Positions 6,102-14,815 of a stretch of DNA of 18,783 bases are shown piece after piece (within the stretch, counting starts at the first letter, position 1; the number at the start of each line of letters is the position of its first letter). The DNA is from Winogradskyella sp. (lineage in GTDB: Bacteria; Bacteroidota; Bacteroidia; Flavobacteriales; Flavobacteriaceae), in the NCBI GenBank assembly GCA_030149115.1, contig JASBSE010000252.1, forward strand, positions 1 to 18,783. The letters run 5' to 3'. The position numbers and the translations under genes are program-made. The notes below the pieces were generated by a model. It was not told the origin of the DNA and searched no databases. It worked only from the letters and a program-made list of their open reading frames with translations.

Positions 6102-8522
6102 TCACTTAGATTTTGCATCTTTTCCAATAATATGCAGTTCTGAGAAATTTTTATCTACTACAAAAGAATTTGTACCATTTGATTTTAAGTGCTCTAAAGA
6201 AATAACTTGATTGTCAATTTGAATTTCAGCAATATCGAATGGTAATCCATGAATAATAATTTTAAAGGTCTCATATTCAGTAATAAATTTACCTTCTTTA
6301 TACTGATTGATTATGAGTTCATTCTCTCTGCCTGTAAGACTAAAATTTCTTAAACTATATCGACCTTTTGTATAATCGTAACCATCATTAGCATCACTAA
6401 ACAACTCACTTACTTCTTTACCTTTTTTGTAATAAACATCGAGAGTAATCTCTTTTATTTCCTTTTCACCAACATATTGTTGTATTGGAAATTTTGGAAT
6501 AATTGATCCCTCTTTTATAAAAATTGGCATACTATCTATATCTGCATCAACCCACATTTCTTTACCTCCTTTTATGATTTCATCAGTCCAGAAATTATAC
6601 CAACTTCCTCTCGGAATGTACATTCTTCGTCCTTTGGCATTTGCTTCTAATACTGGACAAGCCAAAATCTGTTCACCAAATATAAACTCATCAGTTCTGT
6701 AATGTGTTTGAACATCATCTTGATCAAACATCACTAAAGACTTCAATAATGGTGTTCCGTGATCTGCATAGTTCCAAAAAGCAGTATATAAATAAGGTAA
6801 TAATTGGTACCTTAACTCTATAAACTTTCTAACAATATCCGTTACATCTTCATCAAAAGCCCAAGGTTCTTGGTCTCCATGATCACCCGATGAATGTACT
6901 CTAAAGAATGGATGAAAAACACCTAATTGTATCCAACGTGTAAATAACTCTCCCTGTGGCTGCTCTGCAAAACCGCCAATATCACTACCAGCAAATGAAA
7001 AACCAGACATTGCCAAACGTTGAGCCTGAATATTAGCTATCCATAAATGTTCCCATGTTGCAACATTATCTCCTGTCCAAGTGGATGTGTATCTTTGCGT
7101 TCCTGAATAAGCAGATCTTGTAATTACAAATGGACGTTTTGGAAAGGAATACTTTTTTAAGCCTTGATATGTTGCACGTGCCATCTGCATACCATAAATA
7201 TTATGTGCTTTTCTGTGACTACAAGGGTTTCCGTCATAATCATGTCTTACGTCATCTGGAAATGTTTTATTTGGCACTTCCATAACTGCAGGTTCATTCA
7301 TATCATTCCAAACTCCTTTAATGCCAATTTCTTCAATTAGTTCTTTAAATAGACCTGACCACCAATCTCTAACTTCTGGGTTTGTAAAGTCCGGAAAGTA
7401 ACACTCACCTGGCCAAACCTTACCTTTCATATATGGCCCATCTGCACGTTTACAGAAGTAATCATTTTCCAAGGCTTCTTTAAATACCGAATAATCTTTG
7501 TCAATTTTAATTCCTGGATCTATAATTGCTACCGTTTTGAATCCTTGCTCCTTTAGTTCATCTACCATTCTTTTGGGATCTGGAAAATATTCCTTATTCC
7601 ATGTAAAGCAACGAAAGCCATCCATATAGTCTATATCTAAATAAATAGCATCACAAGGTATCTGAAGTTTTCTAAATGTTGATGTTATTTCTTTGATCTT
7701 ACTCTCTGGGTAATAACTCCACTTGCACTGATGAAAACCAAGTGCCCATAATGGTGGTAAATGATGTGGCTTTCCTGTTAAGTCTGTATAACTTTCTACA
7801 ACATCATTCATTTTTGGGCCATAGAAGAAATAATAATTCATCTCACCGCCTTGTGCCCAAAAACTTGTAACGTTACGTCTTTCTTGAGCAAAATCGAATG
7901 AACTTCTAAAAGAATTATCAAAGAAAATCCCGTAAGCCTTACCATGGTGAAGACCTGTATAAAAAGGAATTGTTTTATAAATCGGATCTGTATCTTTTCC
8001 GTAAGCGTAAGAGTCGGTTACCCAATTATTGTAACGTTTTCCTTTTAAATTTAAATGGTTTGGTTTATCTCCTAGTCCATAATAACTCTCACCATCATTA
8101 GATATTTTGCTCATTTTTACGATGTTTCCTCCAAACTCGTAACTTTCTTCCCAATGAAACCCTATTTCATCTTGATTAATTAAAATACCATCTTTAACAT
8201 CGTACAAAGAAACACGAAGACTTTCTTTAGAGATTTCGCATCGCAATTTTGAAGTAATTACCACATAGCAATCCTCTTTTTCTTCTATTTCGAGCTTGTT
8301 ATAACCAATACTTGCATACTTGGTTATGGCATAAGAAAAATCATTATCAAAAGTACCTACGGTTGTGTATCTAAATCGCAAAAGGCTATCTCTTACAACG
8401 GTTAACTGAAGAATAACATCATTATCTGTTGAAAAATAGAGCTTATCTACATCTTTCTCAAAGCGTATTATTTGTGAAGGAAACAGGTTTCCTTTATTTT
8501 CTAATTCTGTGTTTGTAATCAT
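6102..8522 (-). CDS. Cytoplasmic glycoside hydrolase family 31 alpha-glucosidase
   Basis: GH31 enzymes release glucose from the non-reducing ends of alpha-glucans and maltooligosaccharides, with retention of configuration. The 806-residue protein has no signal peptide, so it should work inside the cell. The order is an N-terminal beta-sandwich (to about 240), a (beta/alpha)8 barrel starting near LPPLWALGFHQCKWSY (255-270), and a C-terminal beta region from about 630. The nucleophile is D407 in GVWNDMNEPA (403-412), and the acid/base is D485 in STWTGDNVATW (480-490); YLDIDYMDG (294-302) is the usual barrel strand. It is last of the GH15-glgB-GH31 run, 152 bases beyond glgB, and fits turnover of glycogen or imported malto-oligomers. 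Related GH31 activities (alpha-xylosidase, transglucosidase) are possible but the context favours glucosidase. Confidence 0.92.
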   Translation of the reverse strand: MITNTELENKGNLFPSQIIRFEKDVDKLYFSTDNDVILQLTVVRDSLLRFRYTTVGTFDNDFSYAITKYASIGYNKLEIEEKEDCYVVITSKLRCEISKESLRVSLYDVKDGILINQDEIGFHWEESYEFGGNIVKMSKISNDGESYYGLGDKPNHLNLKGKRYNNWVTDSYAYGKDTDPIYKTIPFYTGLHHGKAYGIFFDNSFRSSFDFAQERRNVTSFWAQGGEMNYYFFYGPKMNDVVESYTDLTGKPHHLPPLWALGFHQCKWSYYPESKIKEITSTFRKLQIPCDAIYLDIDYMDGFRCFTWNKEYFPDPKRMVDELKEQGFKTVAIIDPGIKIDKDYSVFKEALENDYFCKRADGPYMKGKVWPGECYFPDFTNPEVRDWWSGLFKELIEEIGIKGVWNDMNEPAVMEVPNKTFPDDVRHDYDGNPCSHRKAHNIYGMQMARATYQGLKKYSFPKRPFVITRSAYSGTQRYTSTWTGDNVATWEHLWIANIQAQRLAMSGFSFAGSDIGGFAEQPQGELFTRWIQLGVFHPFFRVHSSGDHGDQEPWAFDEDVTDIVRKFIELRYQLLPYLYTAFWNYADHGTPLLKSLVMFDQDDVQTHYRTDEFIFGEQILACPVLEANAKGRRMYIPRGSWYNFWTDEIIKGGKEMWVDADIDSMPIFIKEGSIIPKFPIQQYVGEKEIKEITLDVYYKKGKEVSELFSDANDGYDYTKGRYSLRNFSLTGRENELIINQYKEGKFITEYETFKIIIHGLPFDIAEIQIDNQVISLEHLKSNGTNSFVVDKNFSELHIIGKDAKSK

Positions 8523-8582
8523 AGCATGATTTAATATAATAGGGCACGTAAAAAAACGGAAAAATTAGAACTTTAGAAAGAG

Positions 8583-8613
8583 GTTAACATTGTTATTATG
8601 CAGAATTGTTAAC
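8583..8613. repeat. Inverted repeat in the glgB-GH31 intergenic region
   Basis: GTTAACATT (8583-8591) faces AATTGTTAAC (8604-8613), giving a perfect seven-base core (GTTAACA/TGTTAAC) around a 17-base spacer. It is about 60-90 bases upstream of the GH31 start, a plausible place for an operator or leader hairpin. No regulator can be named. Confidence 0.45.
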
Positions 8614-8622
8614 TATAACGAT

Positions 8623-8664
8623 TTCGGATACAAAATTTGCTTAAATCGCAAATAATAATCCGAA
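8623..8664 (-). terminator. Nested hairpin just after the glgB stop, possible terminator or processing site
   Basis: An outer pair TTCGGAT/ATCCGAA (8623-8629 and 8658-8664) encloses an inner pair ATTTGC/GCAAAT (8635-8640 and 8648-8653) with a seven-base loop. On the minus strand the inner stem is followed by TTTTG. It starts 10 bases after the glgB stop. CGATTT (8619-8624) can also pair with AAATCG (8643-8648), excluding both stems, so two folds compete. Confidence 0.5.
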
Positions 8665-8674
8665 TATCAAGACT

Positions 8675-10585
8675 TTATTCAGAATATTTGAAAGCAACCA
8701 TACCTAAAGGAGGAACATTAATTTCTGTTGAATGATCCCTGTAGTTCCAAGGCTCATCTTTAGTTGTTTTTAATTTATTTTTATACTTACCAGTACCAAA
8801 ATATTTTTTTAAATCGCTATTAAAAACTTCTTTAAGTTTTCCTTTTCTAGTAACCCCTACTTTATAATTTTCTTTTGGAACTGGAGTCATATTGATAATA
8901 ATTATTAGATCTCCTGAGGAATTATTACCTTTTCTAATATAACTGAGTACAGAGTTTTCTGAATCATTATAATCTATCCATTCAAAACCTTCATTAGAAA
9001 ATTGCTTTTCGTATAAAGATGGCTGTTCCTTATAAAATGTATTGAGATCTTTTATAAGTTCTTGAACGCCTTTATGCGGCTTGTATTGTAATAAGTGCCA
9101 ATCTAAACTATTTTGAAAATCCCATTCATCATTTTGCCCAAACTCGGCGCCTTGAAACAAGATTTTTGTTCCAGGATGCGTGAACATATAACTGTACAAC
9201 AATCTTAAGTTTGCAAAACGTTGCCACTCATCACCTGGCATTCTTCCTAATATAGAACGTTTGCCGTAAACCACTTCATCATGACTTAAGGGTAACATAA
9301 AATTTTCAGTAAACGCATAGGTCATAGAAAAGGTAAGATCGTTTTGATGGTACTTTCTATAAATTGGTTCTTTTGCGAAATATTGAAGAGTATCGTGCAT
9401 CCATCCCATCATCCATTTCATTCCAAAGCCCAAACCTCCAATAGATGTTGGCTTAGAAACCATAGGAAATGATGTTGATTCTTCTGCAATGGTTTGCACA
9501 TCAGGAAACATACCATAAACTGCTTCGTTCATTTCTCGCATAAAGGATATTGCTTCTAGATTTTCTCGTCCACCAAACATATTTGGTTCCCATTCACCAT
9601 CTTCCCTACTATAATCTAAAAATAACATTGAAGCAACAGCATCCACTCGCAAACCATCTACGTGGTATTGGTCTAACCAAAATATGGCATTACTGATCAA
9701 AAAAGATTTTACTTCATTTCTACCATAATTAAAAATCAGGCTTTTCCAATCAGGGTGATAACCTTTTCGTCTATCTGGATGCTCATACAAGTGTGAACCA
9801 TCAAAAAAGCCTAAACCATGTGCATCTTCAGGAAAATGCGATGGTACCCAATCTAATATAATACCAATACCATTTTGATGAAGTTTATCAACCAACAGCT
9901 TAAATTCTTCAGGGTAACCATAACGCGATGTTGGTGCAAAATAGCCTGTTATTTGATAACCCCAAGATGGATCATACGGAAACTCCATAACTGGCATTAA
10001 TTCTACGTGTGTAAAGTTCATTTCCTTCACATAGGAGACCAATTCATCAGCCATTTCATAATAGGATAAAAAACGACCTTCTTCAACCTTTTGCTTCCAA
10101 GAACCAAGATGTACTTCGTAAACCGAATATGGTGCATTTAGAGCATTTTTAGTGTTTCGGATTGTCATCCAATCTTTGTCTTGCCAACGATAGTCATCTT
10201 CCCAAATTATAGATGCTGTTTTGGGTGGATGTTCGTTTCGCCTTGCATAAGGGTCTGCTTTTTCAGTTACAATATCGTTATGATGGCTTCTAATTTTATA
10301 CTTATATAGATTGCCTTTACCAACATTTGGTATAAAACCCTCCCAAATACCACTTTGGTCCCAACGTACATTGAGTTTGTATTCTCCTTCTTTCCAAAAA
10401 TTAAAATCACCAATAACCGAAACCTCTTTAGCACTTGGTGCCCAAACAGCAAAATACGTACCTTCAACATCATTTAGGGTAGTTATATGAGATCCGAATT
10501 TTTCGTAAAGTTTGTAATGCTTACCTGACTTAAATAAATTAATGTCAAAATCAGTGAATAAACTGTGAGCAGTTACTTCTGCCAT
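8675..10585 (-). CDS. glgB: 1,4-alpha-glucan branching enzyme GlgB
   Basis: GlgB transfers alpha-1,4 glucan segments to O-6 positions to branch glycogen. The protein has 636 residues, typical of the shorter branching enzymes with one N-terminal CBM48 module (about 30-125: YFAVWAPSAKEVSVIGDFNFW). The GH13 barrel follows: DWVPSHF (245-251), nucleophile D315 in GLRVDAVASML, acid/base E368 in TIAEEST, and D436 in LPLSHDEVVYGKRS. The C-terminal beta domain ends VPPLGMVAFKYSE. It starts with ATG 117 bases after the GH15 stop and precedes the GH31 gene, so it lies in the middle of the storage-polysaccharide run. It is cytoplasmic and all four conserved GH13 regions are intact. Confidence 0.97.
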   Translation of the reverse strand: MAEVTAHSLFTDFDINLFKSGKHYKLYEKFGSHITTLNDVEGTYFAVWAPSAKEVSVIGDFNFWKEGEYKLNVRWDQSGIWEGFIPNVGKGNLYKYKIRSHHNDIVTEKADPYARRNEHPPKTASIIWEDDYRWQDKDWMTIRNTKNALNAPYSVYEVHLGSWKQKVEEGRFLSYYEMADELVSYVKEMNFTHVELMPVMEFPYDPSWGYQITGYFAPTSRYGYPEEFKLLVDKLHQNGIGIILDWVPSHFPEDAHGLGFFDGSHLYEHPDRRKGYHPDWKSLIFNYGRNEVKSFLISNAIFWLDQYHVDGLRVDAVASMLFLDYSREDGEWEPNMFGGRENLEAISFMREMNEAVYGMFPDVQTIAEESTSFPMVSKPTSIGGLGFGMKWMMGWMHDTLQYFAKEPIYRKYHQNDLTFSMTYAFTENFMLPLSHDEVVYGKRSILGRMPGDEWQRFANLRLLYSYMFTHPGTKILFQGAEFGQNDEWDFQNSLDWHLLQYKPHKGVQELIKDLNTFYKEQPSLYEKQFSNEGFEWIDYNDSENSVLSYIRKGNNSSGDLIIIINMTPVPKENYKVGVTRKGKLKEVFNSDLKKYFGTGKYKNKLKTTKDEPWNYRDHSTEINVPPLGMVAFKYSE

Positions 10586-10701
10586 AAAATAGTTGTTGTT
10601 AGTATTTTAACTTTGTTGGTATCTAAAAATATTCAATATTGCAAGTTAGCTATAATTTCACTTATATTTTCAAGAATGCTAAATGAATGAAATCCTAAAA
10701 C

Positions 10702-12501
10702 TTAAAATAAGACTCCTTTAATCTTTTCATCTTTCGTTGTTTTAGATAAATTTATGGCTGTTTCAATTAATGCTAAATGCGAATATGCCTGAGGAAAATT
10801 ACCTAATAAACGTTTGGTTTTAAAATCTAAATCTTCACTAAACAAGCCTAAGTGATTGCTGTAAGATAGTAATTTCTCAAAGTGGTCAACAGCTTTTTTC
10901 TCCTCTCCTATTTTATACAAACTATTAATGTACCAAAATGTGCAAATTGTAAATGATGATGATGGTAAACCAAAATCATCCTGATTTTTATAACGATATA
11001 GCAATCCTTCATAAGACAACTCTCTTCCAATAGCCTTAACAGTACTTACGAATTTAGGATGTTTTGCGTCTATAAAACCATAAGATTCCATTAATAAAAC
11101 CGAAGCGTCTAAATCGTCAGTACCATAAGCTTGGGTAAAGGCTTGTGCACTATCGCTCCATACATTTTCCATTATATCTGCTTTAATAGCTTCTTCTAAC
11201 AATTGCCAACGTGCTAATTTGGACGTCTTGCCTAACAATTTGGCAACTTTAATGGCTTTATCAACAGCGGTCCAGCACAGCACTTTTGAAAATGTAAAAT
11301 GTTGATCTTCTGATCTAAACTCCCATATTCCTTTGTCTGGTTCTTGCCAGTGTTTATCAACAGTCCAAACGATTCCTTTAGTAATATTCCACAATGCCTC
11401 TCCGTTTTCGATGTCATTATTAAAATTCAATATCAGTTGATGTATCATATCCATAAGAATACCATAGATATCATTCTGTTTTTGCTTATAGGCAGCGTTT
11501 CCAATCCTAACAGGACTAGAATCCTTGTAACCTGATAAATGGTCTAAAAATGTCTCAGTCAACTTTTTCTCGCCATTGATACCATACATTATCTGAAGTT
11601 TTTCATCCTTATCTGGAATTAAGTTGATGATAAAATTCAAATAACGTTTCGCGATATTTTTATGTCCTAAGGTGGACATTACTTTAATTACCATCGATGC
11701 ATCTCTAATCCAACAAAAACGGTAATCCCAATTTCTTACTTCTCCAATGGTTTCAGGTAAAGATGTGGTTATCGCTGCTAAAATCGCTCCTGTTTTATCA
11801 TAACTCAGCAACTTTAATGTCATTGCGCTTCTTGCAATTTGCTTATTATATTTTTTATAAGATGTTGTACGCTCTAACCAGTTTAACCAATAGACTTTGG
11901 TACGCTCGTGTTCTAAAAATGCCATTTTTAAGGTTGGAACAAATAATTTTTCGTGATAACCTACTAGGAAAAAATGGTCTGATGTAATTTCTAACTCCTC
12001 ACCCTTTATGACCTTTTCTTTATCAAAATCTGTATACATAAACAAAGTGTCATAAGCTTCATTATCTGTTAAGCTCACGACGAAATCATTCTTTACATAA
12101 GTTTTAGTTTCACCTTTGGCATATTCTAGTCCTGGGTTATAAATGGCCTTAACGGTAGGTTTACCTGAGATGTATTTTACATACCTAATAAATTCTGGAG
12201 GTGCATTAAAAGAACCATTATTATTGTGATATCTCGGCATAAAGTCCCTCACCTCAAAAGTATCTAATCCATTACTGAATCTTGTTACCAAAATAACCGT
12301 ATTCTCAATGTAGTATTGTTGTATTTGGTAACTATCATCTACTTCAAAACCAAAAGAGCCTCCTATATTTTCATCTAATAGTTTTCCAAAAACTGATGGT
12401 GAGTCAAACTGGGGCAAACAGCACCAATCAACAGAGCCATTTTTAGAAATTAAAGCTGCACTTCTACAATTACCAATAACACCATAATCTAAATTGTTCA
12501 T
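10702..12501 (-). CDS. Glycoside hydrolase family 15 protein (glucoamylase/trehalase-like)
   Basis: GH15 includes glucoamylase, glucodextranase and bacterial/archaeal trehalase, all inverting enzymes. The 599-residue protein has no signal peptide. It has an N-terminal beta-sandwich beginning YGVIGNCRSAALISKNGSVDWCCLPQFDSPSVF, then an (alpha/alpha)6 barrel with RNWDYRFCWIRDAS (256-269), the general-acid Glu 394 in GIWEFRS, and DLDASVLLM near 463-471. Where glucoamylase-type members keep the general base in an E-x-x-F context just before ICTFW, this protein has S514-S515-S516-F (GLPSSSFTICTFWYIN), so its mechanism may differ. It lies divergent from otsAB across 81 bases, which favours a trehalose or glucan role. 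Whether it hydrolyses trehalose, maltooligosaccharides or is non-canonical is not settled. Confidence 0.9.
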   Translation of the reverse strand: MNNLDYGVIGNCRSAALISKNGSVDWCCLPQFDSPSVFGKLLDENIGGSFGFEVDDSYQIQQYYIENTVILVTRFSNGLDTFEVRDFMPRYHNNNGSFNAPPEFIRYVKYISGKPTVKAIYNPGLEYAKGETKTYVKNDFVVSLTDNEAYDTLFMYTDFDKEKVIKGEELEITSDHFFLVGYHEKLFVPTLKMAFLEHERTKVYWLNWLERTTSYKKYNKQIARSAMTLKLLSYDKTGAILAAITTSLPETIGEVRNWDYRFCWIRDASMVIKVMSTLGHKNIAKRYLNFIINLIPDKDEKLQIMYGINGEKKLTETFLDHLSGYKDSSPVRIGNAAYKQKQNDIYGILMDMIHQLILNFNNDIENGEALWNITKGIVWTVDKHWQEPDKGIWEFRSEDQHFTFSKVLCWTAVDKAIKVAKLLGKTSKLARWQLLEEAIKADIMENVWSDSAQAFTQAYGTDDLDASVLLMESYGFIDAKHPKFVSTVKAIGRELSYEGLLYRYKNQDDFGLPSSSFTICTFWYINSLYKIGEEKKAVDHFEKLLSYSNHLGLFSEDLDFKTKRLLGNFPQAYSHLALIETAINLSKTTKDEKIKGVLF

Positions 12502-12582
12502 TAAATCTTTGTTTTTTAAAATGTAAAACCTTTTATTTTCCTTAAATTAACGAAAACCTTTCAACTAGCACAAATAATCTCT

Positions 12583-14772
12583 ATGAATAAAACCATAATT
12601 GTTTCTAATCGTTTACCTCTTCAAGTATCAATTCAAAATAATTCCTTTAAAGTTGTACCAAGTGTAGGCGGTTTGGCAACTGGTATGAAGTCTGTGCATG
12701 CCGAAGGTAATGGCATTTGGATTGGATGGTCTGGGATTCCTGAAAATGACTTAAGCTCAGAACTTTCCAACGAAATTGATTCTAAAATTAGAGATGAAAA
12801 ATGTGTTTCCGTTCCGCTTACCAATGAGGATATCGAGGAATATTACGAAGGTTTTAGCAACAGAGCTTTATGGCCATTGTTCCACTATTTTATGGAATAC
12901 TCAAACTTTGAGCAAAAAGAATGGGAAGCTTATAAACGTGTAAATGAAAAGTTTGCCGAAGTTGTTATTGACAATTTAGAGGATGGAGATACAGTTTGGG
13001 TTCACGATTATCAGTTATTATTATTACCACAACTCATAAAAGACAAAAAACCAAATACTACAATTGGGTTCTTTTTACATATACCTTTTCCATCTTACGA
13101 GATTTTTAGAACGTTTCCTTGGCGTGAAGAAATCTTAACTGGTATGCTAGGTGCAGATTTGTTAGGCTTTCATACGTATGATTATGAACGTCATTTCTTA
13201 AGTTCTGTAAAACGTATAATGCGCTTGGAAGTTCAGTTTAATGAAATAAGTTATCGTGATAGAATAATTAAGGTTGATTCCTTTCCTATGGGAATAGATT
13301 ATGATAAGTTTTATAATGCAGCTTTAGAACACGATAATGATTCTGAAGAAAAGTCTGATTTAAGAAAGCGATTAGAAGAACACATTTCTGATGATAAAAA
13401 GTTGATTTTATCTATTGATAGAATGGACTACACCAAAGGAATACCAAACAGAATCAAAGCTTTTGAATATTTTTTGGATAATTACCCAGAATACAAGGAA
13501 AAAGTGAGATTGGTAATGCTAGCGGTTCCTTCGCGTTCTAACGTTCCGCAATACCAAAAGTTGAAACGCGAAACAGACGAACTTGTTGGTAGAATAAACG
13601 GAAAGTTTGCAACTGTTAGCTGGACTCCAATTTGGTATTTCTACAGGTCAATGCCTTTTAATAATTTAATTGATTTATACACATCTTCTGATGTAGCATT
13701 GATTACACCAATACGCGATGGTATGAACTTAGTAGCCAAAGAATACGTAGCCACCAGAACAAAAGGCAATGGTGTTTTAATACTAAGTGAAATGGCTGGT
13801 GCTTCTAAAGAAATGAACGAAGCGCTTTTAATCAACCCTAATAGTTATGAAGATTTTGCAGTTAGCCTAAAACGAGCCTTAACAATGCCTTTGGAAGAAC
13901 AACAAACACGAATGAAATTCTTGCAAAAACGTCTTAAGCGATACGATGTTGAAAAATGGGCTGATGAGTTTTTAAAGTCATTAGAAGATACCAAAAACTT
14001 GAAAAACCAAAATGTTACTAAGAAGCTGACTGAAGACTATGAAGCGGATTTAATTTCAACATTCAAAGAAAAAAATAAGAGACTACTTCTCTTAGATTAT
14101 GATGGAACCCTTGTAGGTTTTAAGGATAATCCACAAGATGCAGAACCAGATGAAGCCTTATTTAATCTATTAGACAAACTACAAGAAAAAACTACTCTAG
14201 TACTTATAAGTGGACGCGATAAAGATACTTTTCAGCGTTGGTTTGGACATAAACCATATAATCTTGTTACCGACCACGGTGTTTGGCTATATAAAAACAA
14301 GGAATGGAAAACTCTTGAACGTTTGAAAACAGACTGGATGCAAAATATAAGACCAATCTTAGAAACGTTTGTAGACAGAACTCCAGGAACATTTATTGAA
14401 ACAAAAAACTACTCTTTGGCTTGGCATTATAGAAAGGCTGACCCAGAATTAGCTAAAATCCGTACCATAGAACTAAACACAGTACTAACAAGTATGGTTG
14501 CCAATAATGGTCTATCAATTTTAAAGGGCAATAAAGTTATAGAAATAAAGAGCAGCAATGTTAATAAAGGACGCGTAGTCAGTCGCCTACTTACACAAGA
14601 CAACTATGATTTTGTTAGTATTTTTGGTGATGACTGGACAGATGAATACATGTTTGAAGAAGCACCAGATTGGGCTTACTCCATAAAAGTTGGTTTCACT
14701 AAAACGAAAGCCAAATATCAAATACAAGATACTGATAAAGTTCGCGAGCTTTTAGAGAAACTTGCGCAATAA
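12583..14772 (+). CDS. otsAB: Bifunctional trehalose-6-phosphate synthase/phosphatase (OtsA-OtsB fusion)
   Basis: The 729-residue protein carries both steps of trehalose synthesis. The GT20 synthase occupies about 1-470: IIVSNRLPL (5-13, R10), GGLATG (29-34), VHDYQLLLLP (140-149, corresponding to E. coli OtsA D130), HIPFP with H166, DRMDYTKG (279-286, R280 and K285), and RDGMNLVAKE (378-387, D379 and E387). A HAD phosphatase begins at LLLLDYDGTLVGF with D505 and D507 and continues with LISGRD and a final FGDDWTDEYMFE acidic site. It uses glucose-6-phosphate plus UDP-glucose and then releases phosphate, so no separate otsB is needed here. It is the only plus-strand gene in the storage cluster, divergent from GH15 and convergent with glgC. 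All expected catalytic residues are present. Confidence 0.97.
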   Translation: MNKTIIVSNRLPLQVSIQNNSFKVVPSVGGLATGMKSVHAEGNGIWIGWSGIPENDLSSELSNEIDSKIRDEKCVSVPLTNEDIEEYYEGFSNRALWPLFHYFMEYSNFEQKEWEAYKRVNEKFAEVVIDNLEDGDTVWVHDYQLLLLPQLIKDKKPNTTIGFFLHIPFPSYEIFRTFPWREEILTGMLGADLLGFHTYDYERHFLSSVKRIMRLEVQFNEISYRDRIIKVDSFPMGIDYDKFYNAALEHDNDSEEKSDLRKRLEEHISDDKKLILSIDRMDYTKGIPNRIKAFEYFLDNYPEYKEKVRLVMLAVPSRSNVPQYQKLKRETDELVGRINGKFATVSWTPIWYFYRSMPFNNLIDLYTSSDVALITPIRDGMNLVAKEYVATRTKGNGVLILSEMAGASKEMNEALLINPNSYEDFAVSLKRALTMPLEEQQTRMKFLQKRLKRYDVEKWADEFLKSLEDTKNLKNQNVTKKLTEDYEADLISTFKEKNKRLLLLDYDGTLVGFKDNPQDAEPDEALFNLLDKLQEKTTLVLISGRDKDTFQRWFGHKPYNLVTDHGVWLYKNKEWKTLERLKTDWMQNIRPILETFVDRTPGTFIETKNYSLAWHYRKADPELAKIRTIELNTVLTSMVANNGLSILKGNKVIEIKSSNVNKGRVVSRLLTQDNYDFVSIFGDDWTDEYMFEEAPDWAYSIKVGFTKTKAKYQIQDTDKVRELLEKLAQ

Positions 14773-14790
14773 GGTTTATAAGACAAAACA

Positions 14791-14815
14791 AGTGATTAAA
14801 TTAAATTTAATCACT
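14791..14815. terminator. 25-bp perfect palindrome between convergent otsAB and glgC
   Basis: AGTGATTAAATT and AATTTAATCACT flank one central A as exact reverse complements. The repeat starts 18 bases after the otsAB stop and its far end overlaps the glgC stop codon. On the glgC strand it is followed by a T-rich stretch (TGTTTTGTCTT); on the otsAB strand it is followed by ATATAATAG. This fits a shared terminator, strongest for glgC; the stem is AT-rich. Confidence 0.65.

Noticed and set aside
5950..6210. Plus-strand open frame across the protease signal region and GH31 3' end
   Set aside because: It is antisense to two well-supported genes, spans an intergenic gap, and has no recognisable protein features.
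10608..10615. Exact TAnnTTTG promoter word (TAACTTTG) on the plus strand
   Set aside because: No plus-strand gene follows; GH15 and glgB both run the other way, so it is most likely chance in AT-rich DNA.
11763..11987. Plus-strand open frame inside the GH15 gene
   Set aside because: Antisense to a conserved catalytic domain; hydrophobic bias comes from the opposite frame.
12633..12824. Minus-strand open frame inside otsAB
   Set aside because: Antisense to the conserved N-terminal synthase domain, with no family signature.
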